This document shows positions 37,051-48,805 of a stretch of DNA of 64,000 nucleotides, piece by piece. The first letter of the stretch is position 1, and each line of letters begins with the position of its first letter. The stretch comes from Liolophura sinensis (Eukaryota; Mollusca; Polyplacophora; Chitonida; Chitonidae). The translations under genes were made by a program, and so were the position numbers. The notes beneath the pieces were generated by a model that searched no databases, was not told where the DNA came from, and saw only the letters and a program-made list of their open reading frames with translations. The stretch covers positions 33,412,810 to 33,476,809 of the forward strand of contig NC_088304.1 of NCBI RefSeq assembly GCF_032854445.1, read 5' to 3'.

Positions 37051-38904
37051 CTTGTGAAATGTCAAGCAGAAAATTAATGATCAATTCCTCGAAGCGATTT
37101 CATTCAATCGCCTTCAAATTCATTCAACACCTGGACAAATGACTAGGAGGTGATTAAAATGGAGTAGGCAATTGATCAGAAACCTACAGCGAGGACGTTC
37201 CGAGGGCGACTGTGAAGCGTCAAGGTCAAAGTGACGATAGCGTTACAATACCAATGACATTATGTCGAGACAAAAAACAAAACGAAAAAAAAAAAAAAAA
37301 AAAACCAACTGGTGAGCCTTCTCCTGAGAAGAAACTCTTTCCAACACTCTAACATGCAAACAAAGTTTGCAGCGCCATTCAAATTTACATAATCTGTTTG
37401 CCAACTGTTGTGTTTATTCACATCTGGGTGGGAAGTTTGTTTTACTTGTTGAAATTTGGCAACCTTGAAAGGGCCCCAGCCAAACAATTCAACCCTGAAC
37501 CATTGTGGCTGAGGGGAAAAGAAATCGCAATACTGTTTACTGAGGAGACATCACTCCTCTGCTGTTATCTCATCTCAGCTTTGATCCATTTCAACAGTCC
37601 CCACTTACTTGGGGACTTAACATTCGCTCCATGAAACAAGTCAAAGGCAAGCGAGTTTCACGGTTTACTTTTCTTTTGTGAATACAAGCCGACCATTACT
37701 ATCATGTGATCTTTGATCACAACTATTTAACTAATTTATTGTTTTCCTGTTACTTTGCATGGGCATAAGTCGCAGGTTGTGATGACATACTGAAGGCCCT
37801 GGTCACTTCCTTATGGCCAAACAAGCCTAGCCTAGCCTCCACGACCATATAATAAATCACAGCCCAGAAGAAGGTAAAGAACAAATTGGGCTGATTTTTC
37901 ACACACTATACAACCCTTACAACATGAGTTTCCTCAGATCTAAATTCAGAGCACTGTCAGAAAAACCAGAAATAACCAAAACATACACAAACTTTTCATT
38001 TCAGACTTGTAATAATTTCCCTTGAAATTAGACTTTAATTTTGCACAAAAGTTCATAATTCCAGATAACTCTCACTTCTGTTTATTTCATGGGGTATCAA
38101 AATAAACTGAAAACGTACACACAACTAAGGGGTTCTTTTGCTTCTGCCGTATGTATAAACTAGACCCACAATCATTTATCTGCCCTTTGTTCACCGGCAA
38201 AAACTGAATCACAACCAACTAAATCTTAGCCCATGTCAGCCATAATATTTCTATAGCTTTACTCTTACCATAACCCCAAACCCAATCTCTACATAAAGCT
38301 TGTATCTACACGTTTGCATACAAAAACGGATAAGATTTACCACTACACTGTACACCCTCCCAGCCCTCAAGTCCCCAAATACAATTTTAATCGTGATCAT
38401 TCTGACAGACAATGGGTGCAAAGATGAGTCCCAAAAGATGGCATAACTGTTATAGCTGTTTGTTATTGCCTAACAAATTTCCCGAGAATAGATAGCGAGA
38501 ACGTATAACCTTCGGATGGATTCCTTCCTGTCGAAGCTATTGCCAATGGGGATGTTTTCTCTCTGTGAGGCTGTCGGTCGAGGTGTATCCGAGACACCAA
38601 TAAAACCCTAAATATAGTCCCCGTCTCACATCCCGTTATCGATTCATTATTATTGAACATTCAGAGATTTCCCGCAGTAGGATCAGGGAGCCCCTTTATC
38701 ATCCTTTGGCTAAAGTAGTTCAATTAGTATTCAAATGTATGCCCTACTGCCAGTGGACGGCCATCGGCAGTGGTAATCCTGGTTTACTTTATCTTGGTCC
38801 AAATCCCTCCGCCCATAAAGCCTGTTAAGGGGCTGCCGATCATCAAGATGTTGTTAATTGCCTGGGCTTGTGAAGAGTGAAGAGATTATTATTACAGTGG
38901 TTAT

Positions 38905-39283
38905 TCCTCACTTACCCTAAAACTGCCCTGCACCCTCATACACAGGTGACCCTTCCCTGTCACCAACACCCCTATACCCACCCCCCATCCATCCCCATCT
39001 CCGCAGTCCTCACTTACCCTAAAACTGCCCTGCACCCTCATACACAGGTGACCCTTCCCTGTCACCAACACCCCTATACCCACCCCCCATCCATCCCCAT
39101 CTCCACAGTCCTCACTTACCCTAAAACTGCCCTGCCCCCTCACACACAGGTGACCCTTCCCTGTCACCAACACCCCTATACCCGCCCCCCATCCATCCCC
39201 ATCTCCACAGTCCTCACTTACCCTAAAACTGCCCTGGCCCCTCATACACAGGTGACTCTTCCCTATCACCTATCCCCATCTTT
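38905..39283. repeat. 102-bp minisatellite, 3.7 copies
   Basis: Units start at 38905, 39007, 39109 and 39211, all exactly 102 bp and over 95% alike by eye. The length is 34 codons, so both strands stay open (38877-39293 plus, 38901-39269 minus). The ORFs are repeat products. Each unit on the minus strand carries TTTTAGG|GTAAGTGAGG, a good donor-like word. Confidence 0.97.
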
Positions 39284-39947
39284 CCGATGTTAATGTGAAT
39301 GATGAGAGCCAACTTGTGATTCACACTCAGCAAAGGGGAGAGGAAATGACAAAATGTGTGAGACATCACTATTCTATCAAAACATCAATTCGAACAGCTG
39401 CTTGTATTTGGGCTTCTCTTTTTTTTCTTCAGGACAGAATGATTACAGCTCACGGAATAGCTTCCTCCGCTGGATTCCTGTAAACGTTGCGTTCAAGGCT
39501 GCTAAGGCCAGCAGCGTTACAACATTCCATCATAGCCTGTTTATCCTACCCTCAAACTTTCATCAGCATCCTTCTCACTGGTGCCTACCCCCTTGTTATC
39601 TTGTATTGCCTTCACAATTTCATGGTCCCTAAGGCTGTCTGTGTAGGGGACATTCTTCCCCTAATTGGTCTCCACCCATGGCTGTGTAATAAACAATGTC
39701 TCAAGGATAGCCAGATTTCCCTGCCAGTCCCACTATCTGCCCTCACCCAGGCTCTGTGTGGCGCCATCCCACAGGCCTGAAACATTACACCCTGGCCCTG
39801 TGCTCCAAGGGAGCCCTGAGGTCACTGCCCCTATCTCTGGGGCCCCTCTATCACACCTATCCAGCTGTATGCCCCTAGACACTTGGTCTGACAGACGCCT
39901 GTTTTACAACCCTAGATTTTGTAACCAAACAACCCAATGACAGGATA

Positions 39948-40200
39948 GGAAGATGCTATAATGTCTCCAAACACAGTACATTTTCAAGGCAGTTGGATCC
40001 TGCAAGATTCTGTAGCCAAGGTAACTAACCAAGAAGCAAGATGACCCTGTAACGATTCCAAACATAATGTTCTGAAGACATGGAATTTCTATAAGATTCT
40101 GTGGCCTATATAACTAACCAATACACTAACAAGACAGCAAGATGACCCTGCAATGTGTCCAAGCATAATGGGATTTCTCCAAAATTCAGAAATCTGAAGA
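39948..40200. repeat. Degenerate ~100-bp direct repeat
   Basis: Three segments begin AAGATG(C/ACC)…, share (C/G)(A/T)TTCCAAACATAATG- or TGTCCAAGCATAATG-like words and, in two of them, AAGATTCTGT(A/G)(G)CC…AACTAACCAA. Starts are near 39950, 40038 and 40139. The third copy overlaps the coding-like relic. Confidence 0.6.
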
Positions 40201-40286
40201 TTAGTACTGATCCTCTCACTGAGTATCTCCACAGCTGTATCGTTTTCAAATGTTACCAATGCTTGCCCATGCCTGGAATATTAAAT
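40100..40286 (-). pseudogene. RRM/NID-like coding relic
   Basis: A minus-strand frame from about 40275 reads HGQALVTFENDTAVEI, then LSERISTNLQISEFW, and runs on to a stop near 40095. The core G-x-A-L-V-T-F-E resembles the RNP1 strand of RRM-like folds. In style it is closest to the NID repeats of the IFP35/NMI proteins. It is preceded by an acceptor-like ATATTCCAG and by a stop in the same frame. Spliced into Musashi in phase 1 it would hit a stop after six codons, so it is not a simple alternative RNP1 exon. It is probably a fragment of an old gene copy or of a mobile element. The family call is tentative. Confidence 0.25.
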
Positions 40287-42699
40287 CGAGCATTGATTTT
40301 GAAGACAATTTCCGAAATGGATTTAATATAAAGCAAGCAAGGCTCACAAAACATCAGCTTTTGTTACAAGATATCCTGGGGCAAGTTCAAACAGATGGTT
40401 ATGTGTGCACGAGCAATGCCTATTAACATACTGATACGCTGGTGAAGCAGCTCTGAAAAAATGGAGAAGCTCAACGAAGACATCGCATGTATACTGCAGG
40501 ACAAGTCAAGTGCAAATGGTACAAGTAGTCAAGTAGAAATCATAACAACATTTCCTTGGAAGCTCAGCAGTTTAAAATCAATTTTAAAGAGTATTCCACA
40601 AAAGATTTTAAGATTTCCGTTTTCTGTTTTGTTGTTTAGAAAATTCCATATTTTAGACTGATTGTTGTTACTTAGTTTGTAATCAAATAGCATTTCCAGT
40701 GAAACATTAAAAAGACGTTCATAGAGACCAATTACACGGATGTACTCCAAAACTTCAAGATGTTTCAAGAGAATCAGTGGGGCTTTGAACAGCGCACATT
40801 ATCCTGGTGCACACATTATGGTCCAAAGTGAACTGTTTGGTTATAGGACGTTAGTAAAGGAGTTTCTTTTATAACGGGGACAGTTTAATTTTCGCTTTAA
40901 ATGAGGAATCCTTCTATCTTTTCCTTAACAGTGACCTGGGTCTCTGGATACTGCACCCTTGAGGCAGAGGGCACCATTAAAATTTAGTTATTTCACGTTT
41001 AATAACCTCCTGCAGCACTGCAAAGGCTTGGCTCTTAGCTTGTCAGGGGATGAGTCTCCAGTACAATGGTTTCCAGATCTATTCCCAGAAGGGCGCGAGA
41101 GAAAAACAGCAGTTGAATATTTATCCCAGCACGTCTTGCTGCCTCGAAGAAAAGCAGCGCTTTCTTTCGGCCTGACATCCATGGCAAGACAGACACCTAA
41201 TGTATCTTTCTTTGTTAGTTGTTGCAGTTTTTTCTTTTTTTCTCCCGTCCTCTCTTTGCACAAAAGCTTTCCCATGTTACCCGCAACTGCTGTGTCCTGG
41301 AATTAATGCCATTCAAGCTGAATTCCCAGATCCCAAATGAAAATCACATCAGCATAGAATTAATTTCCATCCATGGTTGGCACAAATTCATTAGTCCCTC
41401 AAAAGATCAGGGGATTCGAGGGCTGGCAAGTCAGACTGACAACACCAACAACTTACAAAGTCTCACCAGCCCAAACTACTACTTCTGGTGAGTTTAACTA
41501 CCAAATTATAGCTGTGCCCTTCCTCCTACTCTCCACCCCCTTCCAAAACCTCCATGTCCCAAATCTGTTAGACATCATATCTGCTGGACTGAACTCAAGT
41601 TCCATCCTTGATTGACTAGATCAGCCTCTTCACAAGTTTCCAGTGTGCCCTCTCCTCAAGATATACTTTATCCTGATTAACTGTTCCACTTCTGTGCAAA
41701 CTAATTCCCTCAATCATTTACTCCACCACAGATAGGGACATTCGCCATTTACAAAGTGTTCAACTCATTTCTACCAAAAACAACAGAAATTATGCAACTT
41801 AACCTTCAAGAGTCTTAAAATAGACTCAAAACCAAGATTTATGGGAGCTTCACATATGTGGTAAACAAAAAAAACATAACTGTTAATGTACACGAAGTCT
41901 ACAGGTAGAAATGTTTAGAAGCTGCAACGGCTGTGTTAAAATTTCCATTTCTGGTTAAATGTATGGCCAATAATGAATCCCTCCAAAAGTGGTTCTAAGT
42001 TGGTCGCTTGTCCACATGTAGTTATCCAAAGGTGGTAATAACCTTAGTGACCTTGCACTTCAAGACCCTGCATCATCACAGAGCCATTAAAATGTCTGAC
42101 GATAATGAGAAAAAATCAACTCATAAAATACACCTAATACAAAATACACAATACAGAACGGGAAAAAAAATACATGATGAATGACACTTGATTCATAAAT
42201 TTCATAAATATGGATGAGTTCAATTGAAAAATAAAGGCCCTCCAGAGTGGATTGAATTTTTTCCGCCCTATTTCTTGTTGGTATGCTTTGTCGATGGAAG
42301 GTGAACGGGACAAAAAATCTCTTCTTGCTGCAACTAATAACATTATTATTCTTCAGACAACTTGGGCAAAAAACTTTCTTTGTTCGGACGCATTTTGGTG
42401 ATAAAGATTACCACGAAAGGGCAAAAACTGTGGAATATGCTTGCATGTGCTGGGTTTCAAGGCAGAGCACACTTCTGGTGAAGTAAGCTTTATTCCAAGA
42501 TACATAATCAGTCTAAATAAATACAACTGTTACTATCCTTTGTTCTATAGGTTAAAAATTCATCAGAAGCCTCCCAAAAGTGAGTAAATGGTCAGAGTAT
42601 GTGACATCCCGATATCCCTCAAGGAGACTAAAGACGACAGACTGGATGTTGTAATCATGTTCTCTATAGGCAGCATCTCCACATCCACAGAACCACAGC

Positions 42700-42860
42700 C
42701 CTCTTCACATAGCAGTATGTATCCCACTATATCCACATTAGAGGAATGCTACTGGACCTGATATCACCACAATCTCTACATGTTGCAGTATATCCCTCTA
42801 TATCAACAGTTGATGACAGTGCTTAGCAAGTATATCCCCTCATATCCCTGAAACTTTAAA
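42700..42860. repeat. Degenerate TATATCCC-rich repeat
   Basis: The words GCAGTATGTATCCCACTATAT, GCAGTATATCCCTCTATATC and AGTATATCCCCTCATATCC recur at about 60 bp spacing. Confidence 0.5.
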
Positions 42861-43150
42861 TCCACAGTAGTGAAATGGGAGAAGCCTGCTAGTAGTGAGC
42901 TAAGGGCTAGCTGGCCGCTGAAGTTGGTTTTCATACATCACCTATTAAAGACAGGCCCTATTTTCTCTGTACCCTCAGTCTAGTAGGCCTAACCATACCG
43001 AAACACAACAATATGTCATTAATCATACAGCCTGTTGGGTAGGTGATAAAACAGTAAAAGGGAAAGGGGGGGCGGGGAATATGTGTTCTCTCCTGACACC
43101 AAGTGAAGGGGTAAGCACCATAAACATGAAGAAGGTCATCAGTTACATAC

Positions 43151-43199
43151 CTCTATGCCTCTGTGTAGTTTTATCATACATAAGCATGGCCTCTTCAAT
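43151..43199 (-). CDS. msi: Musashi exon: middle of RRM2
   Basis: This 49-nt exon encodes IEEAMLMYDKTTQRHR plus the first base of the next Gly codon. In Musashi RRM2 this is the segment after FGK: beta-2 (AMLMYD), the loop KTTQRHR, and the Arg that opens RNP1. The acceptor on the minus strand is a pyrimidine-rich tract ending in TGCTTGCAG just above 43199. The donor is AGAG|GTATGTAAC below 43151. The exon starts in phase 0 and ends in phase 1, as in vertebrate Musashi genes (…FGK|VDDAML…RHR|G). It is flanked on the 3' side by a 31.4 kb intron and on the 5' side by an intron of at least 20.8 kb. It is too short to stand out as an ORF and was found by protein motif. Family assignment is secure once joined to the exon at 11673. 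Confidence 0.95.
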
Positions 43200-43540
43200 C
43201 TGCAAGCATAAAGGAGAAAAAACAAGTTATTAGCCAGAAGTTTACGAGTGGCAAACCATTCCTGGGAATAAGTAATGTCAACTGGCAGCCATTAGCATGA
43301 CAGCAAGAACAACAACAACAAAGAGGTAATGTTCGTTTCCAATCATTCCTGAACTGCCAACCATTTACTCACAGAGCACTAAACATACCACTTCAGACAA
43401 AGTAAAATGTTGCGAATTTCCACGTCAACTTATCTTCTGGGCATAATTCAATGATTTTTTTCTAAAGCAATAAACGCACTAGCCTAGGCCTACATACACG
43501 TAAGTTTTCAATTTGTTTATCCCTTGTTTCATTTGTGCCA

Positions 43541-43570
43541 CAGAGAGAGAGAGAGGGGGGAGGGTGGGGG
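43541..43570 (+). repeat. (GA)n / G-rich tract
   Basis: CAGAGAGAGAGAGAG runs into a series of G-blocks. Confidence 0.85.
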
Positions 43571-44064
43571 GGCTGCACAATAAACATTTATGAATCTGAA
43601 TATTAACAAAAAAAATACATCAGCAGCAATTTTTACAACATTATTTTTCATATACATGCATGTATATTCATAAATATTTCAGAACCTTCATGTCATGTCA
43701 TTTATTCTTCATTTTTTTTCCTTTCTTTATTTTTTTTTTTTTATCTGCCAATGCAGTTTTTATTGATAAAGCCTGTTCCATAACGAGTATAGATTTTACT
43801 ACAAGATAGTGTAGATGCAGCCTAGGCAGTATGATAAAGGGATCTCTCACTCCACCACCTAGCTGACAAACGAAAATGTATTCAGACAACCACAAAGAAA
43901 TCTGTGCTGTTTGATGAACAAGAAAACTGTCAGAATTCTGGCCTATCTGTCACTGACGTCAAAGAATGCCTTGGCAAATTCAAACACACCTCCTCACATG
44001 GATGGTCAGTCGGTCTCAAGCGTTCACTTCTAGCCTGGTTGTAGCTCCTACCCCACTAACCCAA

Positions 44065-44098
44065 CTCTCTCTCTCTCCCCCTCTCTCTCTCTCTCTCC
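44065..44098. repeat. (CT)n microsatellite
   Basis: Two CT blocks are separated by CCCC, about 34 bp in all. Confidence 0.95.
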
Positions 44099-45248
44099 AT
44101 CACAGGAAGCCACAACATTAAATCAATGAGCTGTACGCCAGTCATTAATGAGCTGGACTTGTTTTTGAGGGCAGCAATCATATGGCGAATGGGCCTTGTA
44201 CCATCAGATAATATGGGGAAAAAGCTGTGCCAGTAAACAAGTCAAGTGTGACTGGACAGGCTTGGGTTAGCACTAGGCCCTGTGGCAAGGCTGCCTTAGA
44301 ATGCTGTAAACACCTTAACAATCCACCCTCAGTGCACACTGACTACTACAGCTATGTTTGCATCATTCATCACCACCAATGTGCTGTATTCCAGCATATT
44401 AGAACAAATTTACAGCCTTCACTAAACATCCGTTCATCTCCTATTTGTTTAAATGAACACACATGTACAACACAACAACAACAAAAGAACATGGCGTGGG
44501 TGTGTGAAGCCCAAATTTTAGAACAATGTCCTTTTTTTGTACATTACATGAATCAGTTAGGCCTACTACTATGATACTCCTTTCTACTAACGAAACGCCA
44601 TGTATGATGAGTGGTGAGAATACAATTACCTGACACACTAATGACGTCAAAGCTACTATGCGGTGCTCGTTTGTTGAACCACATCATGTTTTTGTTAATG
44701 AGAAGTGGCACACAGTAAAAAACAACTGAAAGCACCACAAACTGCATTCGGGACTATGCAATGTACAGTGATATTTTTGAAAAAAAAAAAATAATTCATG
44801 ATGCCATTTTATCATTCAAGACATCTTGTAATTAAGTTTTAGTGAACTGATTGCATTTATAAAAAGAACCTTGTTCCTTTGTGGGGGAAAAAAATAACCT
44901 TTAGCTCGGAACCCAAGTTCTGAACATCTGTTAGATATAGATTCAAGTGTCAAGGTGTGCTATGATCTATAAAATTCCCACCCTCAAAACACCATGGGAA
45001 GTTCCGTTACGATGCATTTCCTAGTTATTATCAAAATGAACCATACCACTGTTATATTATGGGGTAATCAATTTTCCCTAGAGAGGGGCTGGGTTTTTAG
45101 GGTAACTATACAGTTCATTGAAAGCTAAATCTAATAATTACTAAATGTGCAAGTCTTTTTTTATTTAGTTCCACACTTGAGGTAAAACAAAAGAGTTAGG
45201 GACTGAGAACTCAGTGGAAGTAGGATGACAGTGGGAGAGTGGGTGGGA

Positions 45249-45306
45249 GGTGGGAGGGGGGGTATGGTGGTGGTGGTGGTGGTGGTGGTGGGGGGGGGGG
45301 GGGGGT
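45249..45306 (+). repeat. (GGT)n followed by G-run
   Basis: About nine GGT units are followed by about 17 G. There is strong G-quadruplex potential on the plus strand. The Trp/Gly-rich ORF over it (45250-45504) is an artefact. Confidence 0.95.
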
Positions 45307-45741
45307 GATGATGTCAATCAGTATTATCGTGCTCACTATGCGCTGCTCACGGACAGGTGTTGGCTACATAAACACAACAGAATTGGTCTCTTAATTAATA
45401 ATGGCTCCCCAGCCATAACAGAAAGTCACTCTTTAACACACCAGGTAGAAATCTGTCCATCACTGCCATACAATATTGATAAGGCTCATAAGCAAAATTC
45501 ATGAACTGAATTCTTATCACCTGACATATTCTGTTCACATTTTGTTTGCTTTAACAACAGGCCTGATGGAGAATACAGCTCAAAGCTTGAAGACAAAGAA
45601 TAATAAAAACACTTAACATCAAAAATTGTCACAGGGCGTCATACATAAGCATATATTGTACATGTATACAGACATGACGTCTGACGCAAGGCTGATCTCC
45701 TAAAAAATGGTTGACTGAAAAAACACCAGTACAAGCATATA

Positions 45742-46165
45742 TTTGTGAGTGCACACAAGTGTTTTGCACATCTTGAGAGATACATCTAATAGAATATCCT
45801 GCAGGGAACATATGTTCACTTGCTTGCACACAGATGTGTATTGCACACCTTTTGAGAGGTATATGTGTAGGTAGATATATATCCTGTAGTGTCTAGATGA
45901 TTAACGGTGTGCACAGATATGTATTGCACACCTTTTGAGAGGTATATGTGTAGGTAGATATATATCCTGTAGTGTCTAGATGATTAACGGTGTGCACAGA
46001 TATGTATTGCACACCTTTTGAGAGGTATATGTGTAGGTAGATATATATCCTGTAGTGTCTACCTGATTAATGGTGTGCACACAGATATGTATTGCACACC
46101 TTTTGAGAGGTACATTTAAGGGGGACATATCTTGTAGTGTGCATTTTATCATTGGGGTGCACAAA
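45742..46165. repeat. 83-bp minisatellite, about 4-5 copies
   Basis: TTGCACACCTTTTGAGAGGT begins at 45841, 45924, 46007 and 46092, giving periods of 83, 83 and 85 bp. The two central copies are identical over almost their full length and the outer copies are diverged. Confidence 0.93.
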
Positions 46166-48805
46166 ATTTTGTACGGCACCTTAGTTCATTTTAGCTTCTT
46201 ATTTAATACTGCACTTCATAACTTTGAACATTTATTATTGTATTGAATATTTTCACACAGGACAAAAGGGCAGTATGGATATTGATGTGACTTGCTTCAA
46301 ATAATGACAATATCTATAAAATATCTCATGTACGATAAATCCAATGGCTAGAAGCCACTTCGCTTTGTCCTGCCATAAAATATAGTTAAATCTGATTTGT
46401 CTGAATGCTGCCTAACATTATACCCAATACTTTTCCTAAAACAAAGAAAGTTACATCGGCATATCCGATATCCTGGTTTACACTTTTTAAGAGAAAATAA
46501 ATGCAGAAGTATATAAATAAGCAAGTCAGCAAAGCGGGTGCTCTACAATCCCATCTGTCTGGAGTCCGGATACAAGATGGCACTGGGAATTTAAGAAGCA
46601 TAAATAAATCTGTTATCTTTCGTCTGATAATGGCAGATTTAAACTTTCCTTGTGACATCAGTAGGCTAGGCCACCTTGTACCCAGTGCCCCTTACATCTC
46701 AAACGGTCTGGTCTACTCCCTTTCTGTGGCTGATATAAAAAGCCCTAGCTCAGATGACTCTGAGTTTTATGTGATCAGGGTGTAGCGACATTTTCCTCCA
46801 ACAAAGGCCAGAGTCAGTTCAAGACTGTAACTCTATAAGTAATCTGCCCCACCCTGACCCGTTCCACAACACACTGCCCTTAAGCTACAGACTCTGGCTG
46901 CTCTACTTTGTAGAGGCCATGTCTCCCATCATAACTACAGACAGCCCAGCTAAGGCTTCCCTCCCCAAGGTGAATGGAAACCAGCTGGTGTATCTAGCTA
47001 CCCCTAGAGGAACTTAAAACACCAGGAGAATTAGCACAAAACTCCGTCACTCTCCATCTCGAATTAGTTACCCCTTGTACACTATGTGGTCGCTCCAAGG
47101 GAGTTTTTAATACAACCTATGCTTACGCAAAATGAATTGCTTTGCTCTTTTTTTTTTCTTATGGCTCCCGCTCCACCCACGGGGCAAGGTTCTGAAAGTA
47201 AATTTGCTCCAGACAAGTGACTACTTAACGGCATCCCAAACGCCCACTCACATGTTCCACAATGTATAGCGGCTGGGTGTCAAATTTACTGGGTGATATG
47301 TCTCCCCCCCCCCTCCCCCAACCACCCAACACACACACTCAAATGCTTTCCACCAAAGTTACAAAAGAAAACAAACAGTTTATACACCATTCCTTATCAG
47401 ATAGAGTAAATGTAAATATCATGGACATGGTGTGTAGATCTGGCCACTACCCTCAGGAAATCCCAGTAGGACTGGCAGGGTAACTCCAGAAGTCAAAAAG
47501 CAGGAGTAATAAGCAATAAATCCTGCCTCCTACCAGCGGCCTTTGGCAGCTACAACAACCACGGCATGCGACTTCACACTATTCTGCTTTCAGAAAAATA
47601 AAAAATAAAAAACGCCTTTCTAGAACAAGATATCTCAAACAAGATATGCAATTTCAACTTTATAATCACTGTTAAACTGGTTGGTAAAGCCGGAGATCAG
47701 GGGGTATCAAATTTACAAACAGGTTTTTATCTGGTCTCGCCCCTGACACAGTAAGCCGTTATGACTCATGGTGTATGGGAGAGGGCCGCAGATATAAAAA
47801 CAGGCCTTATTCACAGTCATACAAACTCAAGGGTTTTGCCCCTTTCTTTTACCACAAGGTTTATCTATAAACAAGCTCTCCTCACAGGGGTATTCCACAA
47901 AGGCCAGTCATTAATGAATCTGCTCAGAGATTACCATGAGTACATACAAACTTGAGGAAAGCCCCAGTGAAAAAAAAAGGAAAAGTGTCAGAGAGTGACT
48001 GAAGATCTAAAGGATGCAAAAAGATGAGGTTGTTGCACTCGCGGATTCCAAACAACAGCGTGCGCTCCCTGGTGACTACTCTTGCCACTAATTGAGTCAT
48101 GTCAGAATCAAAGTCACGAATTTAACTCTTTCTCTCTTTCCAGTGTGGACTGGGTTTATTTTTGGCCCGTTCATCTGAGATTAAACCATTCTGTGCAATC
48201 TGTGGCAGGCTACTCATAAATTAACGAGCGTCTCTTTGAGCATCACCCCGACGCATAATAACGAGGATGGAATTCAGACTTATCCCTTGGGAGCAGTATT
48301 AATATAACAGCCACCATTTTTATCTTCTCTTACGAATAAGTTTTATGTTCTTTCCTTGTAACATTTATATACGACACGCTTACCTGTAAACTGGCCTTTC
48401 TAAGGCTCCATTTTATCTTCTTCTCTGTATTTTAATATATTTACATGTATCCAACAATTCAGTTTCAAGGCGAATTCTTAGCAGACAGGTATAAATTACG
48501 TATCTTTTTCTGACTGTCATCAAAAGACAGACTGAACCGGAAAGTGCAAACATCGGATGACAGGTAGTAAAATATTGAATATTGGTAATGCACGCAGATA
48601 ATCCGTCAGAACAGACGCGGCTAATTGATTACCATTACACAACAAAGCAAGCCATCATGATAATAGCGAGTCTAAGCATTGCTGTACATAAACCCAGAAT
48701 TTATACAACATCCCCGAGATGGCTAAGCAATGTATCACAGATAAACTGGAGTAATTAACTACCATGACCTAGTCCATTCTAGAATACATGTTACACCGGA
48801 TACTG

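Larger units (their letters stand above)
11756..43150 (-). other. Musashi RRM2 intron, 31.4 kb
   Basis: This is one very long intron that interrupts the RNP1 codon run. Stretches not listed separately are unique, AT-leaning sequence in which I see no exon I can support. Long stretches of mixed composition without repeats (for example 16330-19200, 26340-26950, 34560-35730 and 38460-38880) look more like conserved regulatory DNA than like decayed repeats. That is an impression from composition, not an alignment. Confidence 0.8.
1063..43199 (-). other. msi: Partial Musashi-family gene, minus strand
   Basis: This is the transcription unit linking the exons listed separately. The order on the minus strand is 43151-43199, 11673-11755, 9651-9738, 5198-5302, then probably 1063-1256. 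All junctions are GT-AG and the phases agree: 1, 0, 1, 1. Exon borders inside RRM2 fall where vertebrate Musashi genes have them: before the mid-RRM2 exon, inside RNP1, and after HEINxKM. Musashi proteins are cytoplasmic and nuclear RNA-binding proteins with two RRMs. They bind UAG-containing motifs, control translation and splicing, and act in neural and stem cells. What is seen here is the second half of RRM2 and part of the C-terminal region. RRM1 and the first half of RRM2 are absent and presumably lie beyond 64000. The alternative family DAZAP1/Hrp48 is less likely, because after RRM2 it has an AEPRD-type sequence rather than AQPKEV. Confidence 0.93.

Noticed and set aside
38877-39293. 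138-codon plus and 122-codon minus ORFs
   Set aside because: Products of the 102-bp minisatellite.
46428-46445. GGAAAAG|TATTGG on the minus strand as a possible end of the missing FGK exon
   Set aside because: The upstream sequence does not encode KIFVGGLS or any RRM segment, and the donor lacks GT at the needed place.
48389-48430. Strong donor TACAG|GTAAGC on the minus strand as possible alternative exon
   Set aside because: No pyrimidine tract upstream, and the only ATG in the stretch hits a stop after two codons.
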